This document shows, piece after piece, positions 10,007 to 22,168 of a DNA stretch of 64,000 nt. The stretch is taken from positions 62,001 to 126,000 of the forward strand of contig NZ_AUAM01000013.1 of assembly GCF_000428725.1 (NCBI RefSeq), written 5' to 3'. Numbering within the stretch: position 1 is the first letter of the stretch; every line of letters starts with the position of its first letter. Source of the stretch: Psychromonas aquimarina ATCC BAA-1526 (GTDB lineage: Bacteria > Pseudomonadota > Gammaproteobacteria > Enterobacterales > Psychromonadaceae). A program made the translations under genes and the position numbers. The notes below the pieces were generated by a model. It had not been told where the DNA came from, searched no databases, and saw only the letters and a list, made by a program, of their open reading frames with translations.

Positions 10007-11869
10007 CTAAATTGATAGTTTTTTAATGTTGTTACGACCGCCCCAGACTGCGTTGACAATAGCACGCGTTCCGAAAATTGACGTTAACATTGAAGTTGCA
10101 ATACCAATCGCAAGTGTCACTGCGAAACCTTTAATAGGTCCTGTACCCACAGCAAACAGGATGATTGCAGTTATTAAGGTCGTAATATTTGCATCGGCAA
10201 TGGTGGAGAATGCATTGGCATAACCCTCATGAATCGCTTTCTGCACCGATCTTCCCGCGCGTAACTCTTCACGAATTCGCTCAAATATCAATACATTAGC
10301 ATCAACAGCCATACCTACGGTCAATACAATACCGGCAATACCAGGCAGCGTTAATGTTGCACCTGGAACCATCGACATTACACCGATAATCATCACGATA
10401 TTAAATAACAATGCAGTATTCGCCACTACACCAAACTTACGGTAATAGACAAACATAAACAGAATCACAGCAAGCATACCGTAAGTCATCGCTTTAATAC
10501 CGTTATCGATATTCTGCTCACCTAAGCTCGGACCGATTGTACGCTCTTCAACGATCTGGATTGGAGCGATCAGCGCACCGGCACGTAATAACAGAGCTAA
10601 GTTATGCGCTTCTGCGGCATTATCAAGTCCGGTAATACGGAAACTGCGGCCAAGCTGCGCTTGAATGGTTGCCACATTGGCAATTTCTTCACGCTTTTTG
10701 ATTTCAAGTTTACCGTTGGCTTTTTTCTTGCCGGTCGGTAAATACTCGATAAACAGTGTTGCCATCGGTTTACCAATATTACTTTTGGTAAAGCGGGACA
10801 TTTTACTGCCGCCTTTTGAATCAAGAGAGATATTAACCTGCGGGCGTCCGTATTCATCGGCACTGGACTGTGCATCAACAATATGGTTACCAGTTAAGAT
10901 AATCTTCTTCTTAACCACTACTGGACGTCCGTTACGCTCTTTATAAATAACAGAAGAGGAAGGTAAACGGCCGGCTAATGCATCATTAACATCAGTCACT
11001 GAGTCTACCGGATGGAATTCCAGTGTAGCAGTTGCGCCGAGGATCTCTTTAGCACGGGCAGTATCTTGAATACCGGGTAATTCAACTACAATACGGTCAA
11101 TGCCCTGGCGCTGTACTAACGGCTCAGCTACACCCAGTTCATTAACACGATTACGCAGAATACTTAAGTTCTGCTGCAGAGCATCTTCTTTTATTGCTTT
11201 TAATTTCAACTCTGTCATGGCAATAGACAAGACATACTCGTCATTTTCTACTTTATCAGTAAACTCAAAACCGGCATTTCGAGGTTTTAAGAAATCAACT
11301 GCTTTATCTAATGTATTCTGATCCGTAAATCGTAATAAAACACCAGTGGTACCGGAATCTTTACGGATTCCGCGAAAACGAATTTTTTCTTCACGCAGAT
11401 CCGAACGCAGATCTTGAACCATCTGTTCCTGCGCTTTAACAACCGCTTCATCCATATCCACTTCCATCAGGAAGTGTACGCCGCCGCGCAGATCAAGACC
11501 TAGTTTTAAAGGTCCGCCGCCGATAGCTTCTAACCAGGCAGGTGTAGACGGGGCTAAATTTAATGCAGTTACAAAACCGTCACCAAGTGTGCTGCTGATA
11601 TTCTCACGGGCAACAAGCTGGTCTTCACTGGATTTTAAACGAACTAATATTTGTCCGTCTTCTAAAGCCGCACTTTTAGGGCTGATGCCGGCCTGCTGTA
11701 AAATGCTTTGAACTTTATCTAAAGTAGCAAGTTCGACTTTTGCACCACGAGTAGCTGAAACCTGAATGGCAGGATCTTCCCCGTATAAATTCGGAGCGGC
11801 GTAAAGTAAGCTGATCAGCACAATAAAGCCGAGCAGTACATACTTCCACATTGGGTATTTATTTAACAC
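10007..11869 (-). CDS. secD: Protein translocase subunit SecD
   Basis: SecD is the large partner of SecF. The 620-residue protein begins at GTG ([15 protein letters not shown]), aligned with the E. coli start. It has an N-terminal membrane helix, a large periplasmic region that contains [18 protein letters not shown] (about 122-139), and five C-terminal helices with [17 protein letters not shown] and ADANITTLI. Length matches E. coli (615 aa). A terminator-like hairpin lies in the gap from yajC, which may lower secDF expression relative to the upstream genes. Confidence 0.97.
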   Translation of the reverse strand: MLNKYPMWKYVLLGFIVLISLLYAAPNLYGEDPAIQVSATRGAKVELATLDKVQSILQQAGISPKSAALEDGQILVRLKSSEDQLVARENISSTLGDGFVTALNLAPSTPAWLEAIGGGPLKLGLDLRGGVHFLMEVDMDEAVVKAQEQMVQDLRSDLREEKIRFRGIRKDSGTTGVLLRFTDQNTLDKAVDFLKPRNAGFEFTDKVENDEYVLSIAMTELKLKAIKEDALQQNLSILRNRVNELGVAEPLVQRQGIDRIVVELPGIQDTARAKEILGATATLEFHPVDSVTDVNDALAGRLPSSSVIYKERNGRPVVVKKKIILTGNHIVDAQSSADEYGRPQVNISLDSKGGSKMSRFTKSNIGKPMATLFIEYLPTGKKKANGKLEIKKREEIANVATIQAQLGRSFRITGLDNAAEAHNLALLLRAGALIAPIQIVEERTIGPSLGEQNIDNGIKAMTYGMLAVILFMFVYYRKFGVVANTALLFNIVMIIGVMSMVPGATLTLPGIAGIVLTVGMAVDANVLIFERIREELRAGRSVQKAIHEGYANAFSTIADANITTLITAIILFAVGTGPIKGFAVTLAIGIATSMLTSIFGTRAIVNAVWGGRNNIKKLSI

Positions 11870-11893
11870 ATTTCTGTCCTTTGAAGTAGGGAC

Positions 11894-11927
11894 TAAAAAA
11901 AAGCGAAGCAGATAACTGCTTCGCTTT
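11894..11927 (-). terminator. Hairpin with T-run between yajC and secD
   Basis: A 12-bp perfect stem AAAGCGAAGCAG/CTGCTTCGCTTT with loop ATAA is followed on the minus strand by a run of T. It sits inside the operon, so partial termination is likely. Confidence 0.75.
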
Positions 11928-11933
11928 ATTTAC

Positions 11934-12269
11934 TTAGATTGATTTAATAGTGCCTTTCGGTAGAGCGGCACTGATGAAATCTTTTTTAAGAACAATAACG
12001 TTATTTTCATTCAGTTCAATTTGAACATAATCATTTTCGTCACTGATTTTAACAATACGGCCGATTAAACCGCCTTGTGTTAATACTTCATCACCTTTAC
12101 CAAGGTTGTCCATCAGACCTTTATGCTCTTTAGAACGGCGGGCCTGCGGGCGATAAATCATAAAGTAGAAAATCGCAGCAAAGATAACCATCATAAAAAT
12201 AAAAGAAAAACCACCCTGCTCAGGTGCGCCTTCAGCTGCTGCATGTGCTTGTGAAATGAATAGACTCAT
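11934..12269 (-). CDS. yajC: Preprotein translocase subunit YajC
   Basis: YajC is a small inner-membrane protein found with SecDF and with AcrB. The 111-residue protein has one membrane helix (about 22-40, FSFIFMMVIFAAIFYFMIY) followed by the conserved YRPQARRSKEHK segment and a cytoplasmic domain with LGKGDEVLTQGGLIGRI. Length matches E. coli YajC (110 aa). It lies between tgt and secD as expected. Confidence 0.96.
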   Translation of the reverse strand: MSLFISQAHAAAEGAPEQGGFSFIFMMVIFAAIFYFMIYRPQARRSKEHKGLMDNLGKGDEVLTQGGLIGRIVKISDENDYVQIELNENNVIVLKKDFISAALPKGTIKSI

Positions 12270-12321
12270 CTTGTATCCCTTATAAATTGAAAATTAAATA
12301 TTATTGTTGTAATTAATTCTG

Positions 12322-13494
<1,173 letters not shown>

Positions 13495-13504
13495 TTACAG
13501 TTTG

Positions 13505-14545
13505 TTACTTCTTGGTTAAAAACATAGCGTCACCGTAACTGAAAAAACGGTATTTTTCATTAACGGCAACTTTATAGGCATTATCGATATTATCTTTACC
13601 GGCAAAGGCGCTGACTAACATCAATAGTGTTGATTCCGACAAATGGAAATTAGTGACCATTGCATCGATTAACTGAAATTTATAACCCGGATAGATAAAG
13701 ATACTGGTTTCAGCAAAATAAGGCCCCAATTCCACACCGTCTTCAACAGAAGCCTGAGCAGCACTTTCAACGGAGCGGACAGAAGTGGTGCCGACGGCAA
13801 TCACCCGTCCGCCCTTCTTTTTGGCGGCATTAATTTTATCAACCACTTCCTGCGATACCTGTGCATACTCACTGTGCATTTGATGATCGAGTATATTATC
13901 TACTTTAACCGGCTGAAAAGTGCCGGCGCCGACATGCAGAGTAACAAAAGCAAAATCAACACCTTTTGCCTGAAGTTTATCCAGTATTTGCTGATCGAAA
14001 TGCAGGCCGGCAGTGGGAGCGGCAACCGCTCCCGGGTTTTTATTATATACAGTCTGGTAGCGTTCTTTATCGGCATCATCGTCAGGACGGTCAATGTACG
14101 GCGGCAGCGGCATATGACCGATGCTTTCTAATACCTCTAATACACTTTTTTCATTATCGATATGAATTTCAAATAAAGGACCATGGCGTTTGACCATAAG
14201 CGCATCAACACTGTTTTCTAAACGCAGCTTACAGCCGGGTTTGGGGGATTTTGAGCTGCGTACATGAGCCAGAAAACTTGTTTCGTCTAAAACCCGCTCT
14301 ACCAGCACTTCTATTTTACCGCCGGTCTCCTTTTCGCCGAATAAACGCGCAGGAATCACACGTGTATCATTAAAAATAAGCAGATCGTCTTTATTGATAA
14401 GATCACAGATATTACTGAAATTCAGATGTGTTAAAGCACCGCTCTGTCCGTCTAAAGAAAGCAGACGGCTGGAGGAGCGGTCCGGCATAGGGTAACGAGC
14501 TATCAGCTCTTCCGGCAGTTGAAAAGAGAAATCAGAAACTTTCAT
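13505..14545 (-). CDS. queA: S-adenosylmethionine:tRNA ribosyltransferase-isomerase QueA
   Basis: QueA builds the epoxyqueuosine ring on preQ1-modified tRNA. The ATG beginning [19 protein letters not shown] is chosen because it aligns with E. coli QueA; ten further codons are open upstream. The 346-residue protein contains [30 protein letters not shown] and [17 protein letters not shown], all typical of the family. It opens the queA-tgt-yajC-secDF cluster. Confidence 0.97.
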   Translation of the reverse strand: MKVSDFSFQLPEELIARYPMPDRSSSRLLSLDGQSGALTHLNFSNICDLINKDDLLIFNDTRVIPARLFGEKETGGKIEVLVERVLDETSFLAHVRSSKSPKPGCKLRLENSVDALMVKRHGPLFEIHIDNEKSVLEVLESIGHMPLPPYIDRPDDDADKERYQTVYNKNPGAVAAPTAGLHFDQQILDKLQAKGVDFAFVTLHVGAGTFQPVKVDNILDHQMHSEYAQVSQEVVDKINAAKKKGGRVIAVGTTSVRSVESAAQASVEDGVELGPYFAETSIFIYPGYKFQLIDAMVTNFHLSESTLLMLVSAFAGKDNIDNAYKVAVNEKYRFFSYGDAMFLTKK

Positions 14546-14717
14546 ATAAATATATCCGCACAAACAAAGCGACATAGTATACCGCAGCAGTCTGTCTGTG
14601 CAAAGATATAGATAATTGCATCAGCTAAATTTTCATAAAAACTAAAATACAGATAACAGCTTGTTGTAAAAGATAAAAACAAACCAACGCAAAAAATTAT
14701 CAGCTGTTAAACAGCAG

Positions 14718-14749
14718 CTGCAGAGCGTACTGAAAAAATCGCTCTGCAG
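14718..14749 (-). terminator. Hairpin downstream of phoU
   Basis: A 10-bp stem CTGCAGAGCG/CGCTCTGCAG lies 12 bases past the phoU stop, but no T-run follows on the minus strand. It may end the pst operon or protect its 3' end. Confidence 0.35.
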
Positions 14750-14760
14750 TCACGGCCAAA

Positions 14761-15468
14761 TTACTCTGTGAGCAGTGAGTTAATCTCTTCTTCTGTGGCA
14801 TGACGAACATCAACACCTTTTACCAGATAGACAATCTGCTCGCAGATATTCTGGCAGCGGTCACCGATGCGCTCAATACAGCGCGCCGAAGAAAGTACCT
14901 TTAATACAAAAGGAATAGAACGCGGATCTTCCATCATAAAGGTCATCAGCTCACGCAGAATACTTTCGTACTGACGGTTTACTTTTTTATCTTCATTATG
15001 AATTGTCACAGCGGCTTTTAAATCTAAGCGGGTAAAGGCATCCAGTGAATTATGAAGCATCTTCAACACTATCTGTCCCATATTCTCCAGCCCGATAAGC
15101 GAAGGTATTGCTTTACCATGGTTTTCAATCACCATAGAAGCAATGCCGGCAACCCCGTCTCCAACCCGTTCAAGTTCCGTCACTGTTTTCATAATAGTTA
15201 GTATTAAGCGCAGATCACTGGCGGCCGGCTGGCGTTTAGCAATTATTCTCGAACATTCATGGTCAACATTAGATTCAAACTGATTAACTTCTTTATCTTT
15301 CACAATAACCTGGCGCGCCAGTTCAATATCGTTGTCGGCCATCGCAGTCAACGCATCAGAAAACTGCTGCTCAATTAATCCGCCCATCTGCATCACCTGG
15401 TTACGAACACTTTCTAATTCGCTGTTAAACTGTCCCGATATATGGCGATTAAGATTTAAAGATTCCAT
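14761..15468 (-). CDS. phoU: Phosphate-signalling regulator PhoU
   Basis: PhoU links the Pst transporter to the PhoR kinase and keeps the Pho response off when phosphate is ample. The 235-residue protein is two three-helix PhoU repeats; the metal-binding patterns appear in ELERVGDGVAGIA (first repeat) and CIERIGDRCQNICE (second repeat). Length matches E. coli PhoU (241 aa). It is the last gene after pstC-pstA-pstB. Confidence 0.97.
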   Translation of the reverse strand: MESLNLNRHISGQFNSELESVRNQVMQMGGLIEQQFSDALTAMADNDIELARQVIVKDKEVNQFESNVDHECSRIIAKRQPAASDLRLILTIMKTVTELERVGDGVAGIASMVIENHGKAIPSLIGLENMGQIVLKMLHNSLDAFTRLDLKAAVTIHNEDKKVNRQYESILRELMTFMMEDPRSIPFVLKVLSSARCIERIGDRCQNICEQIVYLVKGVDVRHATEEEINSLLTE

Positions 15469-15525
15469 TGTTTGTTCCTTGTAGCTGCTGCATTGTAATT
15501 TGAACGATAATTATAAAAACACCTT

Positions 15526-16338
15526 TTACCCATAACGCCCGGTAATATAGTCTTCGGTCTGCTTCTGCAGCGGCGTAGTAAACAGTGTATTGGTGTCGGA
15601 ATATTCAATCAGCTTACCCATATACATAAATGCAGTCTGATCTGAAACCCGGGCGGCCTGCTGCATATTATGAGTTACAATCGCAACGGTAAATTTCTGT
15701 TTCAGTTCTGAGATAAGTTCTTCAATTGTTAATGTCGAGATCGGATCCAGCGAAGAGGTCGGCTCATCTAATAATAGTACTTCCGGGCCGATAGCAATAG
15801 CGCGGGCAATAACTAAACGCTGCTGCTGACCACCGGACAAGCCGAATGCATTATCGTGCAGGCGGTCTTTTACTTCATTCCATAAGGCGGCTGCGCGCAG
15901 TGAATTCTCAGCAGCTTCATCTAATGTGCGCCTGTCTTTAATGCCCTGTAAGCGTAATCCGTAAACGACATTCTCATAAATCGATTTGGGGAACGGATTC
16001 GGACTCTGGAACACCATGCCGATACGACGGCGCAATGACGCAACATCAACAGACTTATCATAAATATTGATTCCCTGTAATTCGATACTGCCCTCTACGC
16101 GGCAGCTGTCAACCAGGTCATTCATACGGTTGATACAGCGCAGCAGTGTTGATTTACCGCAGCCGGACGGACCGATAAATGCGGTTACTTTTCCTTTAGG
16201 GATCTTCATGGAAACATCATAGAGCGCCTGTTTGTCTGCGTAATATAGATCCAGTTTTTTAATTTCCAGTGCCGTCTGAGCAGCACTTAAACCTGCAAGC
16301 GCCTGTGTGTCTGCTGCTGGTGTTGCTAATGTGATCAT
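15526..16338 (-). CDS. pstB: Phosphate ABC transporter ATP-binding protein PstB (first system)
   Basis: PstB is the ATPase of the high-affinity phosphate importer. The ATG beginning [10 protein letters not shown] is preferred to a TTG four codons earlier because GGA lies 7 bases before it. The 270-residue protein has Walker [10 protein letters not shown], the signature LSGGQQQRL, Walker [13 protein letters not shown] and the H-loop VTHNM. A short extra N-terminus (about 20 residues) precedes the domain. It is clearly a paralogue of the PstB at 62319-63068. Confidence 0.96.
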   Translation of the reverse strand: MITLATPAADTQALAGLSAAQTALEIKKLDLYYADKQALYDVSMKIPKGKVTAFIGPSGCGKSTLLRCINRMNDLVDSCRVEGSIELQGINIYDKSVDVASLRRRIGMVFQSPNPFPKSIYENVVYGLRLQGIKDRRTLDEAAENSLRAAALWNEVKDRLHDNAFGLSGGQQQRLVIARAIAIGPEVLLLDEPTSSLDPISTLTIEELISELKQKFTVAIVTHNMQQAARVSDQTAFMYMGKLIEYSDTNTLFTTPLQKQTEDYITGRYG

Positions 16339-16409
16339 CTGTCTATCCAACTTTGGAGCATTAAACTTGATATGCCCGTTTATATTTGTAATTACACTTA
16401 AAGCGAAAT

Positions 16410-18068
16410 TCAGTGTTCCAGTGCACGGTATTTTTCTCGTAAATTATTACGAATAGCAATGGCGGCCAGGTTAAGCCCGATAATAACCGTTACCAGTAAA
16501 AACGAAGTAGCGTAAACTAAAGGTCTGGCGGCTTCCACATTGGGGCTTTGAAAACCCACATCATAAATATGAAAACCAAGATGCATAAATTTGCGATCCA
16601 GATGTAAAAACGGAAAGTTAGCATCAACCGGCAGTGCCGGCGCCATTTTTACCACCCCCACTAACATCAGCGGTGCAACTTCACCGGCGGCGCGTGCAAC
16701 CGCTAAAATCAGCCCTGTCATAATGGCAGGACTGGCCATGGGCAGAACAATCCGCCATAGGGTTTCAGATTTTGTTGCACCAAGCGCCAGTGAGCCTTCC
16801 CGCAGCGAACTTGGGATGCGGCTTAAGCCCTCTTCGGTTGATACAATCACAACCGGCAGAGTCAAAATAGCCAGAGTTAATGCCGACCATAAAACCCCGG
16901 GGGAGCCGAATGTCGGTACAGGCAGTGCTTCAGGATAGAATAATTGATCAATGCTGCCGCCGACAATATATACAAAGAACCCCAAACCAAATACCCCGTA
17001 AACAATCGACGGCACACCCGCGAGGTTAACAACGGCGATGCGGATAAATTTTGTCAGATTGTTTTTACCAGCATATTCATGCAGATAGACAGCAGCAATA
17101 ACACCAAAGGGGGTCACCATCACAGCCATTAACATAACCATAAAAACAGTACCAAAAATAGCCGGGAAAACACCGCCTTCAGTATTTGCTTCACGCGGAT
17201 CGTCACTAACGAATTTAGCAGCCTGATGCAGCCAGTGCCTGACTTTAGCAGAAAAACTCATATCATTAGGCAGATAAAAGTCTATCACCTCAGACAGCGG
17301 CAGCTGCACTTGACGCCCGCTCATATCCCGTACTGCAACACTGTCGCGCTGCGCCTGTTTACGATAAGAAAACAGCTGTTCTTCCAGCACCTGGTACTTA
17401 GCAGATAATTTTTTACTCTGTACATCAAGCTCGAGAAGCTTCTGCTCAGTTAATAAACCATCCATATCCAGTTTACGTTTTTTTAAACGGATTTTTTCTA
17501 AGGCAAAGTTAATGCTTCCAATCTCACCGTTCACTACTTTTTCCTGCTGAACTTGTAACGCACCGGCACGATCCAGTCTGCTGCGCAGTTCATCGATGAA
17601 CTGTGCCTGTTCAACATCTACGCTTTGCCCGTTCTGCAGAATATCTTCAATATAACCGTAAAAATTGCCGTTTTTACTACGTTCAAATACAACAATATCT
17701 TTTGGTTTACTTCTGTCAGCAATAATTGTTTCTAGTACCCATTGAAAGTCCAGATCAACATATTCACGGTTACCTATTTTTATCAGGTAGCGCTGCAGGG
17801 TCTCTGGCTTATCTTGCAGTCCGCTGATACCGGCGGCAGTAAGCTGTTCAGTTAATACGGTTTCAACATCGTAGATTTCACCGATTAAATTATAATGACC
17901 GCCCTGTTTATCAAGCATATCAAATTCATAAACACTGCTCGGCCAGAAAAAACTCAGTCCGCGCCAGCCGATTAATATAAACAGGCCGATAACTGCAATT
18001 AAACTTAAACTTACCGCGCCGCCGGTCATCCATATCCATGGAGTGCCTGATTTAAACCATTTTCTCAT
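16410..18068 (-). CDS. pstA: Phosphate ABC transporter permease PstA, long form
   Basis: At 552 residues this is nearly twice E. coli PstA (296 aa). After a first membrane helix (about 12-32) there is a long extra region with a predicted coiled coil ([20 protein letters not shown] and following), and only then the permease domain (about 280-545). The permease part has the EAA-type loop [22 protein letters not shown]. Long PstA/PstC pairs occur in Vibrio, Shewanella and Pseudomonas. The ATG at [11 protein letters not shown] is chosen; a TTG seven codons upstream is possible. Confidence 0.92.
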   Translation of the reverse strand: MRKWFKSGTPWIWMTGGAVSLSLIAVIGLFILIGWRGLSFFWPSSVYEFDMLDKQGGHYNLIGEIYDVETVLTEQLTAAGISGLQDKPETLQRYLIKIGNREYVDLDFQWVLETIIADRSKPKDIVVFERSKNGNFYGYIEDILQNGQSVDVEQAQFIDELRSRLDRAGALQVQQEKVVNGEIGSINFALEKIRLKKRKLDMDGLLTEQKLLELDVQSKKLSAKYQVLEEQLFSYRKQAQRDSVAVRDMSGRQVQLPLSEVIDFYLPNDMSFSAKVRHWLHQAAKFVSDDPREANTEGGVFPAIFGTVFMVMLMAVMVTPFGVIAAVYLHEYAGKNNLTKFIRIAVVNLAGVPSIVYGVFGLGFFVYIVGGSIDQLFYPEALPVPTFGSPGVLWSALTLAILTLPVVIVSTEEGLSRIPSSLREGSLALGATKSETLWRIVLPMASPAIMTGLILAVARAAGEVAPLMLVGVVKMAPALPVDANFPFLHLDRKFMHLGFHIYDVGFQSPNVEAARPLVYATSFLLVTVIIGLNLAAIAIRNNLREKYRALEH

Positions 18069-18107
18069 AATATAGCCATATTGCCTCAAAGTGCTTTGTC
18101 AGCGGCT

Positions 18108-20333
18108 TTACAGCCTGGAGTATTTTTCACGTAAACGCTGCCGCACAAATTCGGCAGCCGTATTAAAAAAGAAGGTAAAAATGAAAAGTACAAATGCGGC
18201 TAAAAACAGGATCCGGTAATGTGAACTTCCAACCTCAGACTCCGGCATCTCAACCGCGATATTCGCCGATAAAGTGCGCATCCCCTCAAAAATATTCCAG
18301 TCCATAATCGGCGTATTACCCGTTGCCATCAGCACAATCATGGTTTCACCGACAGCGCGCCCGGCTCCCATCATCACGGCGGAGAAAATCCCCGGACTAG
18401 CGGTTAAGATAACGACTTTGATTAAGGTCTGCCAGGGTGTCGCCCCCAATGCTAAGGAGCCCATAGTTAAACTTTTCGGTACACTAAAAACAGCATCTTC
18501 TGCGATGGAGAAAATAGTCGGGATAACCGCAAACCCCATGGCAATACCAACAACCAGTGAATTACGCTGGTCAAAATCAATACCCAGTTCATTGGTCAGG
18601 TACATACGCGTATCCCCGTCAAATAACCATAGTTCCAGACTACCGCTGCAGTGCATGGACAGGTAACCGGCAAGCAGCAGAACCGGGATCAGAATTAACG
18701 GATGATAGCCGTCAGGAAGCGAGTCTTTAACAGGCTTAGGTAAAACAGTGCAGATAAATGCAGCCGCTAATACACTCAGCGGCAGACTAATCAGCAGCAG
18801 AATAATTCCCGGCAGATGATTCTCAACCAGAGGCGCCAGCCACAGACCGGCAAGAAAACCTAAAATAACCGTCGGCAGTGCTTCCATTATTTCAACCGTA
18901 GGTTTGATATAGGAGCGAATTGCCGGAGACATAAAATAAGCAGTATAAACAGCGGCAGAGACAGCAATCGGCACCGCAAACAACATCGCATAAAAAGCCG
19001 CTTTTATTGTTCCAAATGAAATCGGTATCAGGCTCATTTTAGCTTCAAAATCATCACTGGCTGAAGTCGACTGCCAGACATACTGGGGTTCGGGGTAACC
19101 TTCATACCAGACTTTCTGCCAAAGTGCCGACCAGGTAATTTCAGGATGTTCATTATCCAGAGCCAGCAGACGCAGGCTGCTGTTATCAGCAATTAACAGC
19201 GCATCGGCACGCGGAGATACTGCGATCTGCATAGCGCTGCTGTCACTCAGCTTTGTGGTTAACAGACGGGCATCACCTGTGGTGTGAAACAGCGACAGAT
19301 ATCCCAGGCTGTCGGTAGTTAAAAAACCTTTGCGGAAATACTCAGGTGTAATAGCGCTGACATTACCCGGGGCTTTAAAGTCGCGGATAAAAGTAAAGGT
19401 GCGTTTATTATCCTGCAGAACTTCGAACCACTGGCTGATTACACCATTATCATTTGCGACCATTAAAGAACTTGCACCGGTCAGCAGCTGCATATCAGTC
19501 ACATCAGCATCTCGTGCATTAATTGTTAGAGCAGATTTAACGCGAATATTTTTAATATCAGCAACGTCATACACTAATAAATTATTTCCTGAGCGTACAA
19601 ACAGATTGTTGAGATCCGGGCTGAGCAGCATCTGATCCACCCGATGAGGCAGTGAAGGAAGCGCAACAGCCTGTTTTTCCCAGACCAGCTCATCGTTAAA
19701 CATATTTTCTTCGGCAGTTAACAGGTAATAAATGCCGCGCCCGTCAGCGGTCACCACAGCAGCCGCCGCACTTTCTTCTGCAAGCTCAAAGGCAGCACTG
19801 ATGATTTTCTGCTTGTGAACATCTATCTGCATCCAGTCACTGCCGAAAGGGTAATTAATTTCAGGTGTTATCAAACGCACATCATCTGGATAGGAGGTGC
19901 TGAACTTAGGCTGGAATATTTTCACCCGCCCCTGTGCATCAGCAAACAGGTAAGCACCGGCAGAAGCCGATGTTTTAGCAAAAACACTGTGATTGGAGGA
20001 TATTGTTTCTGCCAGCAGCAGCTCCCCCAGGTCAATATCACGTAAAGAGTAGAAAAGCAGTTTACCATCATCAGTAATCTGGTAAGTAATATCATTCTGC
20101 TCATCCAGGCCTAATGCTAATACTTCGGCACTGCTTTGATAAGTGAACTCTTTCTTAGATTCAATGGTGGCGGGAGCGAAAATAGGAGAAACAACATAAA
20201 GCAGATAAGCGAATATCAGCAGCAGTGTCAGCAGCACCAGTGCCCCGCCGCTGCTGATACTGTATTTGACTAGTTTATCCTTGATAACACGTTTCTTATC
20301 GGCCTGTAACGTGTTTGATAAATCACCATGCAT
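18108..20333 (-). CDS. pstC: Phosphate ABC transporter permease PstC, long form
   Basis: The 741-residue protein has one N-terminal membrane helix (about 29-51), a large extracytoplasmic insert of about 350 residues, and a C-terminal permease domain (about 440-735) with the loop [21 protein letters not shown]. coli PstC has only 319 residues. The insert, rich in short repeated beta-like segments, could fold as a propeller, but that is a guess. A Pho box precedes the gene and no pstS is present in this cluster. Confidence 0.92.
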   Translation of the reverse strand: MHGDLSNTLQADKKRVIKDKLVKYSISSGGALVLLTLLLIFAYLLYVVSPIFAPATIESKKEFTYQSSAEVLALGLDEQNDITYQITDDGKLLFYSLRDIDLGELLLAETISSNHSVFAKTSASAGAYLFADAQGRVKIFQPKFSTSYPDDVRLITPEINYPFGSDWMQIDVHKQKIISAAFELAEESAAAAVVTADGRGIYYLLTAEENMFNDELVWEKQAVALPSLPHRVDQMLLSPDLNNLFVRSGNNLLVYDVADIKNIRVKSALTINARDADVTDMQLLTGASSLMVANDNGVISQWFEVLQDNKRTFTFIRDFKAPGNVSAITPEYFRKGFLTTDSLGYLSLFHTTGDARLLTTKLSDSSAMQIAVSPRADALLIADNSSLRLLALDNEHPEITWSALWQKVWYEGYPEPQYVWQSTSASDDFEAKMSLIPISFGTIKAAFYAMLFAVPIAVSAAVYTAYFMSPAIRSYIKPTVEIMEALPTVILGFLAGLWLAPLVENHLPGIILLLISLPLSVLAAAFICTVLPKPVKDSLPDGYHPLILIPVLLLAGYLSMHCSGSLELWLFDGDTRMYLTNELGIDFDQRNSLVVGIAMGFAVIPTIFSIAEDAVFSVPKSLTMGSLALGATPWQTLIKVVILTASPGIFSAVMMGAGRAVGETMIVLMATGNTPIMDWNIFEGMRTLSANIAVEMPESEVGSSHYRILFLAAFVLFIFTFFFNTAAEFVRQRLREKYSRL

Positions 20334-20504
20334 TTATTTACTATCTCCAGCATATTTTCTACAAGTGCGGGTTAATGAACTTTACTGTCTGCAGCAGCCG
20401 GCTTTAAAATAAGTGTTTTGTTTTAGTCACTCATATAAATAATTGAGTTATGGGGCTGCTTCATAAACAGCAGGCGCAAAACTTCAAGCTCTAGTATATT
20501 GCGC

Positions 20505-20526
20505 TTTTATGACAGTTATATTACAA
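20505..20526 (-). promoter_or_regulatory. Pho box upstream of pstC
   Basis: Read on the minus strand, two 11-base half-sites join: TTGTAATATAA and CTGTCATAAAA. A TATACT (20493-20498) lies 6 bases downstream, the usual place for a PhoB-activated -10 box. A further TGTCA-containing half-site lies just upstream (about 20532-20547). Confidence 0.8.
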
Positions 20527-20550
20527 ATGTATAGTTTGTGACATAAAGCA

Positions 20551-20581
20551 GGTATAAAAAAACCAGTCATCAGACTGGTTT
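20551..20581 (-). terminator. Aminotransferase gene terminator
   Basis: The 9-bp stem AAACCAGTC/GACTGGTTT with loop ATCA runs into a T-run on the minus strand, 24 bases past the aminotransferase stop. Confidence 0.88.
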
Positions 20582-20604
20582 CTGCGGCTGCCGGCAGGAT
20601 AGAT

Positions 20605-21786
20605 TTACTTATCCAGCGCCTTATGCAGCACTTTACCTAAGCGCGCTATACCCTGTTCGATAATATCGGGATCAACACTTGAGAAGTTCAGGCGCAGTGT
20701 ATGCAGACCGCGTTTACTAACGTAGAAGGGGTCGCCGGGAACAAAGGCGACTTTTTCTGCAATCGCTTTATCAAAAACCTCCATCGCAGACAGAGATTCG
20801 GGCAGGGTCACCCATAGAAACATGCCGCCTTCCGGATTGATATAGGTTACCTGCTTAGGAAAACAGCGTTTGATGGCATTTTCCATCACTAATTTCTGTT
20901 GACCGTATACCGCAATAATTTTTTCAATATGCGCCGGCAGATCATTATCCTGTAAAAAACGGTGTAATACACGCTGACAGAAATAATTTGAGTGCAGATC
21001 CCCTGCCTGTTTAGCAATAATCAGTTTTTCCATCAGAGGTTTCGGCGCGACAATCCAGCCTAAACGAAACGACGGAACAACTGTTTTTGAAAATGAACCT
21101 AATAAGATAGTCTGCTCCGGCAGAAGTTCTTTGAAGGACTGCTTTTCTTCTCCTGAGAAGCGTAAATCTCCATAGGGGTTATCTTCGATTAACAGAGTGT
21201 TAGTTTTCGACAGACACTGCGCAACTGCACGGCGGTTTTCATTAGTGTATGAAATACCCGACGGATTCTGAAAGTTCGGTACCGTATACATCAGTTTGGC
21301 ATTACTGCTTTGCAGTGTTTCCTGCAGTGCGTTTATGTCCATGCCGTCCTGATTCACAGGTACTGAATTAAATTCTGCAGCATAAACTTCGAATGCCTGA
21401 ATAGCACCTAAGTAACCGGGCTCTTCAATAATAACCTGATCACCTTCGTTTAGTAAGACTTTACCAAGCAGATCCAGCCCCTGTTGAGAGCCGTTGGTGA
21501 TCAGTATTTCATCAATATTTATGTCTAAACCTTTAGCCTTGTAATCGGCAGCAATCATTTCACGCAGCGGCAGATAACCTTCAGTACTACTGTACTGCAG
21601 GATATCCTTACCATCTTCATTAAAGATATCATTAGTTGCTTTCTGAAGCGCATCAACAGGAAACAGATCCCGGTTCGGCAGTCCGCCGGCAAAAGAGATG
21701 ATTGACGGATCAACAGCCACTTTCAAGATTTCGCGAATGAAAGACGGCGGCACACCAGAGATACGGTTTGAAAAAAGCTCGTTCAT
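20605..21786 (-). CDS. PLP-dependent aminotransferase, class I/II (2-aminoadipate/MocR-like group)
   Basis: This is a fold-type I aminotransferase. The PLP lysine is in LLGSFSKTVVPSFRLGW, the NPSGISY motif is present, and the C-terminal GLHTLRLNFSS carries the carboxylate-binding Arg. It resembles 2-aminoadipate/multi-substrate transaminases and lacks the N-terminal HTH of MocR regulators. The start at MNELFSNRISGV is chosen because GGA lies 9 bases upstream; the frame is open 14 more codons to a TTG. With this start, an AATAAC-A-GTTATT inverted repeat falls in the leader. The physiological substrate is unknown. Confidence 0.8.
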   Translation of the reverse strand: MNELFSNRISGVPPSFIREILKVAVDPSIISFAGGLPNRDLFPVDALQKATNDIFNEDGKDILQYSSTEGYLPLREMIAADYKAKGLDINIDEILITNGSQQGLDLLGKVLLNEGDQVIIEEPGYLGAIQAFEVYAAEFNSVPVNQDGMDINALQETLQSSNAKLMYTVPNFQNPSGISYTNENRRAVAQCLSKTNTLLIEDNPYGDLRFSGEEKQSFKELLPEQTILLGSFSKTVVPSFRLGWIVAPKPLMEKLIIAKQAGDLHSNYFCQRVLHRFLQDNDLPAHIEKIIAVYGQQKLVMENAIKRCFPKQVTYINPEGGMFLWVTLPESLSAMEVFDKAIAEKVAFVPGDPFYVSKRGLHTLRLNFSSVDPDIIEQGIARLGKVLHKALDK

Positions 21787-22168
21787 AAAATTATCCATAA
21801 TAACAGTTATTGAATTAGTGTTATTCAATAGGGTAAATGCAGAATAACCTTTTTATGTTATTTAAAAACAAATAACAAGGTTTAGACGTGTGATAAATCG
21901 AATTAATTAACTTTTCTATTATTTGCGGTAATAAAGCAATGCTTTGTTTAGATACACAGCACAGATAAAAGTAACATATTGATTATAATAACTAATTATA
22001 AAATCAATAACAAAACAGCCGTGCCTGTAACTAGATAAATCAGCTGTTCTGCTGTACTTACTTCGAGCAGAAGCTGCAGATAAATTATCCTCGGCATCAA
22101 TTTCAGATTAAAAAAAAGGAGACATAATGTCTCCTTTGGAAAATCTAATTAATCATCAGATAATTTGA
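21787..22168. other. 382-base gap upstream of the aminotransferase gene
   Basis: The gap contains the rplT terminator and the aminotransferase promoter region. The sequence near the gene holds the 13-base inverted repeat AATAAC-A-GTTATT (21799-21811) and further AATAAC words up to about 21880, which could be a regulator site. No gene was seen. Confidence 0.5.
22111..22137 (-). terminator. thrS-infC-rpmI-rplT terminator
   Basis: The 10-bp stem AAAGGAGACA/TGTCTCCTTT with loop TAA is followed on the minus strand by a long T-run. Confidence 0.9.
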
